Source: Telmatactis stephensoni
Lineage: Eukaryota; Cnidaria; Anthozoa; Actiniaria; Isophelliidae
Reading direction: 5' to 3'
Length of the DNA: 64,000 nucleotides
Assembly: GCA_029948255.1 (NCBI GenBank)
Contig: JALIZF010001795.1
Location: 682,001-746,000 of the forward strand
Shown here: in pieces, positions 21,762 through 34,210 of the stretch
Layout of the letters: every line of letters starts with the position of its first letter
Numbering within the stretch: the first letter of the stretch is position 1
Translations under genes and position numbers: made by a program
Notes under the pieces: generated by a model
The model's input: only the letters and a program-made list of their open reading frames with translations
Database searches by the model: none
Told to the model about the DNA's origin: nothing

Positions 21762-24700
21762 ATGGACAACATTATTCCTCTATGCCGAGATCGTTGCTTA
21801 GTTTTTTGTTTCTTTATGATTGGCTTATTGCTATTCTTGCCCCATATAGTAGTGATGTGGTTAGCTACAGAAGACATCTTGGCAGGTTCCAATCTGTCTA
21901 GTACAGTCATTATCCTGTCGTTTTCATTGCCTGATGTCTTCAGCAGGGTTTGCAGTCCACCTCTTGTCAGCCGAATTCCCTTCACTTTTTCAATGGTTCT
22001 TCAAAGTCTACTAACAGCTGGATCACTGTTGATGATCGTATTGCCACACAATATCGATTTGAGAGTCACCGGAGTTGCCATGCTTGGATTGCCCTACGGC
22101 TTTGGTACAATAACGTGCTTAAGGATGAGCGCTTACTACGACAGCGCGGACAGCCTTAGTGGTGCATTTACTTGGGGTGCCAACGTAGCCACCTTTGTTG
22201 CTTCCATTGGTTATATTGGTAGGTATAGACGAAAACCTTGCAGTAAATTTCAAGCGCCCTTTAATTTTCCCGCTATAAATTGAAAATCAAAAAATATAAA
22301 AGCTATAAAAAATAAGGCAAACACAATAAAAATCGCTACCGTGACGAGTGCCTTTATATCTGATCATAGTTAATTACTCGTGCCCAGGCCTTTAGGCCGG
22401 GAACGAGTTATAAACTGCAAATGTTTTTTCTTATTCTCTGTTCGTCCTGAGGAACTTCTGATTGGTTAAGAACGTACAAACAATGCCCTTCATTCATCAC
22501 CCTTGAGCGACCGCGAACGCAAGCCAGGAACTTTAGGAATGCAAGATGGTCGACGACAAAGAAAATAGCTTTCAGAGACGGGCTTTTCCTGCAGTAGAAC
22601 AATGTAATTTGGAGCTTTTAACTCAAGAAATACCTATATACTTATAAGAGCTTCAGGATGGGCTGTTATTTTGAGCTTCATCTCCAATACTTTGACCAAA
22701 TATCGAACTCTAAATGGAGTACTTGAAAGGAAGCGGCTCGCGATAAAGACTATTTCCTATGGGCTGGGAATCTACGAATTTCTCATCCTGCATGTTGCTA
22801 AACAAACATACATAGGAGCAAGTCAATTATATTCCTCATTCAAGCATTCAAGAGATCTTGAGAGGTTTTTGTAGTGAATTTTAATTTAATATCCGAATGG
22901 CATGAAACTAGATTCCATTGACCTTGTATTTCGCGTTTGGTCACGTAACGTCTTTTATTCATATATATAACATCCGAAACATGAACGAAAAATACACGAT
23001 TTGTTATTGTGTCAAATATGCCGTTGTAGAAGTCTTTACAGCAAACAATTGAGATATATAGTGAAATAAGAAGTTGAATATAAAACTGGTATATTTTTGC
23101 ATGTTGGAGATATCTAATACCTATGCATGATAATAGAAAGACAAAGGCACTAATAGCTGTTGACAGACAAACTGACTAATCAAGATATTTTTTAGTTTAA
23201 GTTAGCCGATTCAAAAAAGGTCATTTGTTACGGTTAGCTATTTCCCGGAATGGTGAAGAATGCGTGAAACGGCTAGGGGAAGAGTACGAACGAAGCCGGT
23301 CATTGTAGTCTCTCTTAAAAAGGGCTCCAGGGGCACGAGTGAACGCACGTGTGCGTCTAGTTAACTATGATCTGATAAAGATTTGGCCTAATTTACATCA
23401 ACTTTAACCTCGATTTCCTCCAAAATAAATGAAGATATTTTTGATTTTCTTTTAGAGAACAACTCAAATATGTGTTGGAGTTTTTTAAGGTGGATCTCTA
23501 CAGTTTTTTGATAGCCATACCAGACATTTTGAAATGACTTTTTCACAAACTTCCAGAAGTTCGATTGAAATGATGATTACACCACTTGTCAGTCTTAGTT
23601 TGAAGTCTATAATGATACACATATCAGTCCAGATTACGTTACTATGGCAACGATAAACAAGAAATATTGAAATCAGTCGAGCTCGTATTTTAGGCCATCC
23701 TGATCAGATTAAGAAAAGAGAATACCAGCACGTTAAGCTATGACATTAGGCCCTCAAAATATACAAGAATTTTTAAAAAATACGTATGTTTGATTTTGAG
23801 TAAATCGCAGGAACAGGTTTTATGCGCCATTTTGGAGGTTGCAAAGAATTGCTTATTTTGACTTAAAATTACTGGATGAAATGCTTTCAAATAAAGCCTA
23901 AACGTATCTTGTACTTATTTGTTTTAAAGCGTGCTGAGTTTGGAGGAATAGTTCGTGTTCAGTTTTGAGAATTAATTTTCCTTCCGAGCGAGGTGACTTG
24001 TGCTTGCCTAATTGAGACAAACTCCAATTCAAGCGCTATTCTAGAAAGAAAAAACGACGCCTACGATATTCTTATAAATTCGGTAATCTATTCTTCAAAT
24101 ATTAAGGAAGTCTATTAAATTGTTTCATTTTGATTGATGCGTTCTAACGCGTTCAAAAAAAATCTCAAGTTGGCTATATAACGACGCTCAGCATGTATAC
24201 AATTTGTCTGCGCATGTCTGTGTTTTGGGCTTGAAATTCATTTGCATATCGAATAAAAGAAATTTTATGTTGACACGGAACATTTGGCTGGCTATCTCAT
24301 TCTTCAAAATCATGATCAACTACCGAAATACTAAGACAACTGAAACATGAGAAGTATACCTACCGCTAGTGCGTTGTGAATAATTATCCAAACTGAAGGC
24401 ACTCCAGATGGGAAAATATCGCGCGTCAAAGTCAGTAGAAAGTTGTGAGAAGAACCAGAACTCCGCACTTTCGGGTAATATTGTGGGCGCAAAATTTATA
24501 TGTAAGGTACGTTAAGCAGTGGAAGCCATTAACAACAAGTTACTGTGTAGATTACACCCGATAAGGGTATGTTAGACTCCATCGATCGTTCAATAATTAG
24601 CCATGTTTACTGGAATGTCGTACTTTTTCGCTCAAAATTCTTGCAATTCACTTTCAAAATTTGACATCTTAGACTGCGCCCCCCAGCAAATTTATTTAGT

Positions 24701-26756
24701 AATTCGCTTTTTCCACGTTTCTTTCTTGCAAAACTGAGCTTTTTAAGTCCAAACTCGTGGTCCCTACATGTGATCAAAAGCAGTTTTGTGAACGTGTTTC
24801 CCAGCACGTTGTTTGCATGCAAATTTCAGCGATGAATTTATTGCTCTTTTATAAAGTATAAAACGCTGCTTCATACGGCATAAACTGTATGCCTCACCAT
24901 GTATAAAAACAGGTCATTAACTTCTAGATAAATTTTGCAGATTATAAAATATAGGCTACCGAATTTAGTCAATTTTAACAAGGCTTGAACCCGGCTGTAA
25001 ACATTACTTGAAATCACATGGAGGGACAAGGAGTTTCCACAAAGAAAGCTCTGATTTACAAGAACGAAGCATGGAAAAAGCGTATTATTAAATAATTTTG
25101 CTGGGGGGCGCTGTCAAAGATGTAAAATTTTCAGAATGAAATGCAAGAATTTTGCGCGAGATTCCAGTAAACATGGCTAATTATTCAACAATCAATAAAG
25201 TCCAGAGTACTCTTATTGGATCCAATTCCAACAGTACCATGTTGGTAATAGCATCCATTACTAAATTTACCTTATATGTGAATTCAACGCCAATATTATA
25301 ACTCGAAAGTGCGGAGTTCTGGTCCTTCTCACAACTTTCTACTGACTTTGACGCGTGATATTTTCCCATCTGGAGTGCCTTCGATCTGGATGGTTATCCA
25401 CAGCGCACTAGCGGTAGGTAGACTGCTCATGTTTTAGTTGTCTCAGTATTTCGGTAGTTGAACATAATTTTGAAGAACGAGATAGCCAGCCAAATATTCC
25501 GTGTTAACATAAAATCTCTTGCATTCGATATGCAAATGAATTTCAAGCCCAAAACACAGACATGCGCAGACAAATTGTATACATGCTACGACGCTCATAT
25601 TTTGTGCTGTTCACGGTCGATGGTTATGCAAATTTGTGCTACACTGCAATCGTCACGACACATTACTTCGTGATAGCTGAGTTGATGTAATTATTATAAA
25701 CTTCAAAGTAAGACTGACGAGTGATGTAACCATCATTTCAATCGAACTTCTGGCCGTTTGGGAAAAAGTCATTTCAAAATGTCTGGTATGGCTATCCAAA
25801 AACTGTAAGGATCCACCTTAACCGTATAAAGACTTGTAAAGGCTTCATGTCAGTGAAACTTCACCCCTAGTCAGTGTACATATGTTCCGAACTAAGGCTG
25901 AGTGACTGTTCATATTTCAGGGCTTACCACCTGGGCTGGTGTTGCACCTCGCATTGTCATAGCTTGCTGCATTCCAATAGCTTTCATGCCACTTGCCTTC
26001 TACGCTCTACTAGACAAAAACCCCTTGACCAAACATGATTCCACCAAGACATCCACCAAACATCAAAAGGTGAAATACACAGCTCTTCGAGAAGATACCG
26101 GCTCAAGACAAAGAGAAGTAGCAAAGAGGGTGACACACGACGTAGCCGTGCTTTTCAAAGTTTTTCCATATGCTTCGTATTACTTTCTTGCAACCTTCTC
26201 CTTGCATATGTCCATTGCAGCTGTTCTGTCGACTCTTACATTTCCCTCATCACCCTTCAGACCACGTGATCACTACGTATACTACAGGCTAGTAGGTGAT
26301 GCAGGCATACAAGTGGGAGGAATAGAGCTTGTTTTGGCCTCCTGCCTGAGCAAGAACTGTTTGGAACTTGTCAAAATAAGAAGAGTTTGGATCTTGGTCC
26401 TACTCGATGTTGTTTGTTTGCTATTTTACGTATTTGCTTCGTGGTATCGTTTTTTACCCAACGTTTATATTGTGTTTGGGTTGGTTTTTGTTCAAGGAGT
26501 ATTTCACGGCTCCCTTCGTGTGCAGTGTATTGCCATGGCCGCCGATAGTTTTCAAAATCCGCGAGACAAAGGCACTGCTATGGGATTTCTGGAGATCGGT
26601 TTGTCCTTTGGTCGGCTTATTGCAGGTTCTATGGGTTTGTTTGTTGAAAGGCATTTGAAGGAACATTGTACGAATAGCTTATTGCAGGGAGAATTTTGCT
26701 TGGCACGAACTCCATCATTTAATGGCTGGTATGAGAATGTTCACTTCAATAATTAA
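21762..26756 (+). CDS. CLN3: CLN3 (battenin) homologue, copy A, two exons
   Basis: Exon 1 is 21762-22218 and exon 2 is 25921-26756. The donor TATTG|GTAGGT and acceptor ATATTTCAG|GG join in phase to give 430 codons, close to the 438 of human CLN3. CLN3 is a polytopic lysosomal/endosomal membrane protein, a distant MFS relative, lost in juvenile Batten disease. Visible family features: ATEDILAGSNLSS after the first membrane helix (compare A.HDIL), a conserved LPYGFGTITCLRMSAYYDSA block, a GYIGLTTWAGVAPR segment across the splice, a basic/polar cytoplasmic loop with TKHDSTKTSTKHQKVKY, LVKIRRVWILVLL, and FLPNVYIVFGLVFVQG. About ten to eleven hydrophobic helices are seen. The intron (3.7 kb) is mostly two inserted elements. 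No stop or frameshift is present. It is about 93-95 percent identical by eye to copy B. Confidence 0.93.
22376..23360 (+). mobile_element. Helitron-like non-autonomous repeat, complete copy in CLN3-A intron
   Basis: The left end, ACTCGTGCCCAGGCC(TTTA)GGCCGGGAACGAGT, folds into a terminal hairpin and is followed by TATAAACTGCAAATG. The right end has the dyad ACGCACGTGTGCGT followed immediately by CTAG and T, as at Helitron 3' ends (hairpin then CTRR|T). Other copies (35386, 35439-36639, about 36650-44296, and 3005-3110) share these ends. No helicase is encoded. Confidence 0.6.
23492..25817. mobile_element. Foldback DNA element, 2.3 kb, TTAA-flanked
   Basis: TTAA at 23488-23491 and 25818-25821 flank termini GGTGGATC(T/C).TACAGTTTTT, followed by GATAGCCATACCAGACATTT and its inverse. 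Inverted similarity extends far inward (for example CGGAACATTTGGCTGGCTAT near 24282 with its complement near 25480). Central copies of GCGCCCCCCAGCAAA and the matching TTTGCTGGGGGGCGC lie at about 24680 and 25100. TTAA targets are typical of piggyBac-like elements. No transposase is seen. Confidence 0.8.
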
Positions 26757-26978
26757 GCTTCCAAAATGCATTCAAAATATCTAATGCCCCTGTGGGAAAT
26801 CCAAGTCTTCAATGTGAAAACGTCGAGGGGTCTAAGTGATCTCTCAAGTCTTCCTCCCCTTTATCGTTCGCGGGGGGAAAGAAGGCAAGTGAGTGACTGC
26901 ATTATTTGCAAGCTGTAAGAACCTACGATGACTCGACACTTTGATGCAACCTTGAGACTGAAAGGAGCGAGCACATTC

Positions 26979-27010
<32 letters not shown>

Positions 27011-28066
27011 TGGGAAAATATTTGGCTCCAGGTCATGAAGTATGGACCGAAGGCAGCGAGTTCAACTAATTTGTTTCATTGCTTGAATATATATTTTGTT
27101 ATTATTCTTATTATTATGACCAGTTTCGCACGTATGACGTTTATACAGTCCGGTTCATATCCAGCTTTGGGTGAAAAATGTTGTTGTTTTTTTCATTAAC
27201 AAAAAGGCAAAGGCTTATGTTTTACTTCGAAATCGCGGGGAGTGGTTGCCCAGATTTCCCGAGCCAGAGGCTCATGGATCAAGCGTTCGAAGGTGCGCCC
27301 TCTACCCCCTCTCTCCATCAGTGCTCCGTTTTAAGGGTATTTACAGCTAACTAAAGCTACAAGGAAAGGAAACAAGGATGTGAAAGTCACTGGGGATCGA
27401 ACTCGGGACCTCTTGCACTGAAGGCCGCGCACTAACCAACTGTGCCATCCTTTCTCCTGACAATAAGAACATTCAACAAAAGCTACACATAGTTTCTATT
27501 CCAAAATATACATTTTTAATGCCAAACCTGTAAAATTGCAAAGCCACTAGCCTTGTAAAACGTCAGATACTGAAAAGTGCTATATTTGCTCCAGTCAGAA
27601 GCTCCCTACTCCCGGTCAGGGCAGCAGTGGCGCTCTATTTTTTCCCTTCGGGGTAATGCTAACCGCAAGTTCAATTGTACAAGTTCACTTCATGCTGATC
27701 GGCCAGCTCAGTCTGAAGAATTCACCTAGATATATTCATAAAAGATATAATGGACAACACATGCATAAAATAAATATATAGAACGACAACAGAATGATTA
27801 TATTAAATATAGTCTCCATATTAGTCAGTAAATAGCCTCCTCCGCAGGCGCCTCCTCTTGGGCTTCCTGTCTCCTATGACAAAGGAATCCCATAAAGGGT
27901 TGCCTGCGAAGGAGGCTAGTTAGTAGAGTGGTTTTATTTAACCCGTGAAAGAAAATCGATTAACTAATTCGTACTAGTTGATGAAAAACAAAAGAAAACA
28001 ATGGTTTTCGAGTCTACTATTGACTATTATAACTATGCGTAATATAAAAATTAGGTACTACCTAAT
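26757..28066. other. CLN3-A 3' flank, shared with unit B
   Basis: This aligns with 51935-53540, including TCTAATGCCCCTGTGGGAAA and the CCTCCTCCGCAGGCGCCTCC...GCGAAGGAGGC dyad near 27837-27918. It contains one SINE (separate entry). No further gene is seen. Confidence 0.8.
27220..27460 (-). mobile_element. tRNA-derived SINE (family 2), unit A copy
   Basis: On the minus strand, starting near 27455, it reads GGATGGCACAGTTGGTTAGT (A-box-like) and GAGTTCGATCCCC (B-box). The body contains CCTTAAAACGGAGCACTGAT and ends near GCGATTTCGAAGTAAAA. The duplicate at 52390-52625 arose with the segmental duplication; an older copy is at 7610-8040. Confidence 0.82.
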
Positions 28067-28067
28067 A

Positions 28068-30241
28068 GCGGAGCTCCCATTTAAATATAATAATAATTTT
28101 AAATACTTTGTTTTATTTTGACGTTTTTGATTCAAATGAATTGGGCTTGCTGTGGTAATAGGCAAACAAAGATTGCATTTTGTTGTAAAAGTTGAAATAA
28201 AGACTATAGATCAAGCTTTATTTCTTGCCCTTCAGTCTCCTGAGAATTATAAGGCTTTCAACTCAGTGACCATAGTGATATTTATTCAGATATTTGTGTC
28301 AGATTTTATAATTGACTTAGTAGTAGTGCTTCATAATTCTCAGAAATAGGATGCAAAAATCCCTCAAACTGATTTCATTCACATAAATACTGAACCTAAT
28401 TCAACATCCTTCAATTAAACAATTAGACATTGCAGAAAATTATATTTAGATTTTTCTGTCTTGACAGTATTGTGGCATCTTGGTTTTTTTTTTATTATGT
28501 AGAGTAGAATGACACTGATAAATAGTTGTCTTTACACAAAACAAGAATTCTCTCTTCCAGGTTACACTAATCATGACTTTAGATGAAATTGTAAAACAAC
28601 TCAAAACAACTACTACCTAAAAGCAAAGCTCCAATTTCAATTTTAATTTTTTTATGTTCTTGATTCAAATGAATTGGGCTTCCTGTGGTAATTGAAAAAG
28701 TTGAAATGAAGATTATTTAAAAAGCATTTTTAAAATAAGTTTTGGTTTTGGTTTGTATATTGTATGGGCTTGTATGCTCAGTGACCTTTGTTACAGTAAA
28801 TTTTAATATTCAGATTCACTGTCAGATTTCATAACTGACTTTGTAAGGGTTCATAATAGAAAGCAAAATCTCCAAAACATTTTTTTAAATTGATACAAGT
28901 AATTAAACCTTTTCGACATCCTGAATATTACAGAACAACATATATTGATTTGTCTGTCTTCACTATATTTGTGACATCTTGTTTTTTGTGGTTGTTGTTG
29001 TTATTTTGTTTTGTTATTTAATGTAGAAAAGAATGACACACTAGCTAGGCGAATACTTGTCTCCCACTTTTCTCTTCCAGATTACACTGATAATACAATT
29101 TAAAGTGATTATAAAAACAGCTAATTGAAATAACAAGAAAACAAGGAATTAAGCATTTTCAGTCTGTATTTAAGGCTTCACAGGGCTCACTGAGCAACTT
29201 CATCCAGATGAATAAAGTATAAAAACAATTCCAGTTCTAGTTTGCATGGCAAAATTCCTTCTTTTTTTCCTGTCAATTGTTTCATTAAATTCCAGACCAA
29301 AACTTGAGCTGTATTTACACATTAGTGGGGTTGAAATAAGTTCAAAATCAATTTTTTTTTACTAATTTTATTATTATTAGAACTAGTGCAAAAAGTTCAC
29401 CGTAAAACAAAATGTCGTTGTACATTTCATGTAAGGCTTGATCGAGTGTTTCTTTAAACTTGGCCACAGTTCAACGTGCATAAAAGGTTTTTTTTAAGTC
29501 ATCAATCCCAAATCAAAGATAAAAGATCAAATATAGGTACAAGAGACTTTTTGATATCATTTTCTGGCCAGGGTCTTTACCTTGAAGTGCTTTCCTTGTT
29601 GTCTTTTCGAAGCATACTGGTCCTTGTTTCACGCTCAATGCAGACGATTCTTGATTTATTTCCAACTTTGGCTAGATTTTTAAGCAGCTTTACTGAAGGC
29701 ATCTTCACGAAACGAAGAATACACGATCCTCAATGACTTATTCATTATATGAGGAATTTTTTTAAACTACAAATCCAACTAAAAAGTCGTCCAACTTTGA
29801 AAATATCCTCTGTGTCTTTCGTCTTTCGAGCAGTTTTTGGAACGACACCAGGCCCGAAAAAAATTCAAACGTACGGTTTTTTTCGCTTTAACCTGTCAAG
29901 ATTGGCACAGATTAATGTTCATCAAAATCGCTAAATTTTTACGAGGTTTCGAGAATACTATTTTTAAGCTTTGCAAGTTAAAACTGCAAGGAAACTTGTA
30001 AATTTTCAGTTTTCAAAGTGTCAGCGCGCGTCAAGTTGGCGCCAAAAAGCAATCAGCCAATCAGCATCGCGATGTACACGGACGTATGTACGTATGTACG
30101 GACGTATGTATGTATGTACGGACGGACGTACAGCCGTTGGGCTCCCTGTGTGTCCATGAAAAATCAACTCGATGGGTTACCATTTTTTCTTAGGTATGGT
30201 GCTCCGCTCGCGCGGGCCTTCGGCCCGCGCGGGAGCTCCGC
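28068..30241. mobile_element. TA-inserting DNA element, 2.17 kb, no transposase
   Basis: GCGGAGCTCCC begins at 28068 and GGGAGCTCCGC ends at 30241, with TA on both sides. Unit B has the empty site TATGCG|TA|CTAGAGTGG (about 53528-53542). The left half contains two diverged tandem copies of about 545 bp (28055-28605 and 28606-29110; shared GATTCAAATGAATTGGGCTT). The last 286 bp are identical to 1-286. The TA target suggests a Tc1/mariner-type mechanism. The left flank carries about 24 bp not in unit B. Confidence 0.8.
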
Positions 30242-30463
30242 TACTAGAGTGGTTTTCATTAGGGTCCGTTCACATGAAGCAAGTTGTGAGCGTCTCAATG
30301 GGGTAAACTGTTAGCCGTAAAAGGGCCAAGCATTTAATCGTAAGCCGTAATAACGGGAAAAAAAGTAACCGTTAAAAGTTAGTCGTAATAACTTTTTCCT
30401 GCGTTCTCAACAATACAAATTAATGTTTAACCGTCAAGAACAATGGAAATTAGTTATTAACAC

Positions 30464-33400
30464 ATGCATAGGTATATTGCGCAGGCGCCGGTTATGGCTG
30501 CCACGATTTTCATTTACGCTCTCTTGATAGTTTCACTTTTCCAAAATTGCTGGATTAATCGCTCTATAATCCAATCAACGTCATGTACTTCACCTTCACC
30601 TACTACTACTTTGCTCTGGTTGGCAAATACTGGTCTAATTCTAAGTCGTCTAACCATTACTGGGTTTCACTATTCCAAGCTACCAGTGAATAAGCTGACA
30701 AAGCATGGATCTGTCGCGCTATTTATTCCTGGCCACGATCCCCCGATAGACATTACTGTCTTCTCGGATGTCGCTCTTAATCCTGGACCATGTCCTACAA
30801 CGCTTTATAGTGATCTTATCGATTTCCAGTTGTCAAAAACCAGAAATCGACAAAATTTGAATACGACTTCAAATTTTCGTCAATCTACTCCTTTGCAATA
30901 CTCAAGGGACCAACTAAAAACATTTCGCCGTGAACAGTCATCCTTCATTGATTCAACTCTTTATCGTGAACTCAAGTCCATCGGGATCTTTAGATATAGA
31001 GGTAAACGTGCTGGCAAACGGGTAAAAGATCGCTTAGATCCCAATCACTCAATTCAAGGGATCATTCTACCACAACCTCCAGATATTCAAGGTAGCTCTA
31101 AACCTACACTATCAAATATAAACAATGTTTCATGCATACCCTATGTTTTACTCTGCAATACTCGATCCTTGGCACCAAAGGTTGACGAATTGGAGTGTAT
31201 AGCACATCAAAATACCGCGTCGACATCATCTGCGTTACTGAAACTTGGCTTTCCGATGAAATTCCTGATTCAGCAATCGCAATAAGTAACTACAACATGT
31301 TCCGCAAGGACCGACCATCTCGTGGTGGAGGTGTTGCCATATACGTTAATAACACGATCCCATGTACGCGTCTCACTGACTTTGAAGTTTGTAATGAGCC
31401 CTCTATCGAGTCTCTGTGGCTTAAAATAAGACCTCGTCGTCTCCCTCGTCAGGTGTCCGTCATCCTGCTTGCCGTCATCTACCACCCCCCTCAGTCCACG
31501 GTGGCTGACAATTATAGATTAATAAATCATATCCAAAGGAACACTGACTCTTATCTGCGAAGCCACCCTGATTGTTTGGTCTGTGTCGTAGGTGATTTCA
31601 ACTCGAACTCTACGAACATCTCATCCTCCTACATCAGACGTATGTGTGGTCTAACGCAAATTGTTAAATTCCTTACAAGGGATACTGGTGTTCTCGACTG
31701 GTTCCTGACAAACTCTCCCAAGTTGTGGTCTGCTCCTAAGCAATTACCAAAAATCGATACAAGCGACCACTATTGCATCCTCATCCAACCTTCGTCTCCA
31801 AAAGTTCCTGTAAAAGCACCTAAGAATACTACAGTGACACGTGACTTAAGAGATAGCTGTATAAAAGAATTTGGGAGATGGATGACATCCTTCTCATGGC
31901 AATATATGTACGATCTTGATTCATGTAAGGCCAAATTTGATTATTTCCACCGCACAGTTTCTGAAGCCATTGATCGCTTCTTACCAACCAAAGCTGCTCG
32001 GGTCCATGCCAGCGACAAGCCGTGGATGACCTCTACAATTAAAAATTGGATCTCTAAAAGACAGACCTGTCTAACTAGGCACCACTCTTTAAGTACTGGC
32101 GTAACAGAGTTCAGCAGTCCATCAAACGCCGCAAGGCGTCGTTCTATTCCTCAAAAGTGAAAAGCCTAAAGAACTCTAACATCTCCAAATGGTGGAAGGA
32201 CATTAAAAACCTTGCTGGATTGTCGATGTCCGATGGACAGTGGTATAGTCATCTTATTGACGGCACAAGTGTTGACTGTCCTCAAACGTTGTGTGAGAAG
32301 ATTAACGATTTTTTCGTTGGGCTCACTGCTAATTTCGTCCCTCTTACTCCTTCTGATGTTACAAGCATTGTCTGCGACCAGTGTGTTCCTGAAAACCTGC
32401 TTGTTTCTTCCAGTGAGGCTTATAAAGCTCTGGTCTCCGTAAAAACCAAGAAGTCTCCTGGCCCTGACGGGATACCAAACACTATATTGAAACTTTTTGC
32501 TCCCGAACTCGCGCCAGTTGTTGCTGACATTTATAATTCATCATTAACTGAGGCTTTTATTCCGTCGCTCCTTAAGAGAGCCGCGGTCTGCCCTCTCCCT
32601 AAACAGCGACCTCCCTCGTGTATAGAGAAAGACATAAGACCTATATCGCTTACAAGTCAGCTCGCAAAAGTTTTCGAAGGCTTCACTTTAACCAGAATAC
32701 TTCCTTCCATTCTAGATAAGTTAGATAATAACCAGTTTGCTGTTCAAGGAAAATCAACTGAACAAGCTTTAGTCTATCTTCTCCACATAGTTCTTGAAGC
32801 CCTCGATCGGGGCAATTGCTTGATAAGGCTTTTTTTCGCAGACTTCCGTAAGGGATTTGATCTTATAGATCACGGAATCTTGCTAAACAAGCTCGCTAAT
32901 TATAACATCCATACAAGCCTTCTAAGGTGGATAGCTGCTTTTTTGCAGGGTAGGACCCAGTTTGTACGCCTGGCCTCGGTATGCTCGGGATCAAAGGTGT
33001 TGAATGGCGGCATACCCCAGGGCACAAAGTTGGGCCCTATCCTGTTTGCTGTTATGGTAAATGACCTCGTAGCTACGTGGGGTCCCCGTGTGAAGTTTGT
33101 TGACGATCTTAGTATATTAGAAATTATTCCTAGGAATTCATTATCAGTGATGCAGTTCATTGTTAATGACATTCAACAGTTTGCCTCAACTAATAACATG
33201 CAATTAAATCCTACTAAGTGTAAGGAAATGGTGATTGACTTTCTTCATTACAATAGTTGTGAGTTGCAATCCATTGTGACCGGCGGTGCCTTTATTGAAC
33301 GTGTCAAGTCATTCAAACTTTTGGGTGTTTACATTTCTGATGACTTGACTTGGGTTGCTCACTGCGACTATGTGATAAAGAAAGCTAATCGAAGGCTTTA

Positions 33401-33830
33401 CGCTTTAAGGCAACTCAAGAGAGCCCGTGTTCCCTCTTCCGATATCGTTTCTGTTTATCGTAGTTTGATACGCTCCGTTCTTGAATATGCATCAGTTGTT
33501 TTTTCTAGTTTCCCAACTTATCTTGCTAATTCTATTGAAAGTGTACAGAAACGTGCCCTAGCTATAATATTTCCAAACTCTACCTATGGTGAGGCATTGG
33601 TGGAATCCGGTCTCTCATCCCTGCATGAACGGAGAGCTGCAGCCTGTGGAAAGTTTGTTGAGAGTATTGAGTCTGGAAACCCGATTTACCATATGCTCCA
33701 TGATAGAGTGGTTCAAAGCACTTCCTCAATGTCGTTACGCTCTGGCAGAACTGAATGTCCTGCATTAGTTAAAACTGAACGCTTTAAAAACTTTGTAACT
33801 GTTAAATATCAACCTTTTTGCCTCGATTAA
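30464..33830 (+). pseudogene. Nearly full-length LINE: 2A-like motif, AP endonuclease, reverse transcriptase; two frameshifts
   Basis: One original long frame is now in three phases: 30464-about 31200, about 31200-32150, and about 32150-33830. Part one has a hydrophobic start and SDVALNPGP at 30767-30790, like the 2A ribosome-skipping motif D-x-E-x-NPGP but with A for E. Part two is an AP-type endonuclease with ICVTETWLSDEIPDSAI, RGGGVAIYV, CVVGDFNSNS and SDHYCIL. Part three is the RT: KSPGPDGIPNTIL, FADFRKGFDLIDH, GGIPQGTKLGPILFAV, and FVDD in place of F/YADD. It ends FVTVKYQPFCLD, as does the fragment at 9660. A CR1-like clade is likely. The frameshifts and altered motif suggest it is inactive, though only slightly decayed. 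Confidence 0.9.
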
Positions 33831-34019
33831 TCCAGCAATGTCTATTTATACTTGATATCTATATGCATTTGCATTTACAGTCGTATTATCACGCAAGTGA
33901 TAATAATAGTTTTCACTTAAATATCTGTATATTAGTCATTAGTCAATTGTACATTGTACAAGTATTAGCTATGTGTTATAATTTAGGCGCATCAACCTGT
34001 AATTCAGCCGTTACTTAAG

Positions 34020-34210
34020 CAATAAACGATTGATTTCCGTGGTTTATCGGGGAAATAAACCACGCGGGATGTTGGGAGAACACGAGAAAAGGCCTAAAAA
34101 ATCACGAGCCGTAGGCGAGTGATTTTCGGCCTTTTCGAGTGTTCTCCCAACATCCCAAGTGGTTTATTTCCCCGATAAACCACGGAAATCTATCGTTTAT
34201 TGCTTTTATA
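34020..34210. mobile_element. Long perfect-type hairpin element
   Basis: GCAATAAACGAT..ATTTCCGTGGTTTATCGGGG, AAATAAACCAC and ATGTTGGGAGAACAC on the left are inverted on the right, with a short loop of CACGAGCCGTAGGCGAGTG. Degenerate relatives lie at 35150-35235 and 42240-42320. It sits directly at the 3' end of the LINE. Confidence 0.75.

Noticed and set aside
25902..25920. An upstream start for CLN3 exon 2 as a separate one-exon gene
   Set aside because: The segment before 25921 is a typical 3' splice site, and joining to exon 1 gives a continuous 430-codon CLN3 protein in both copies.
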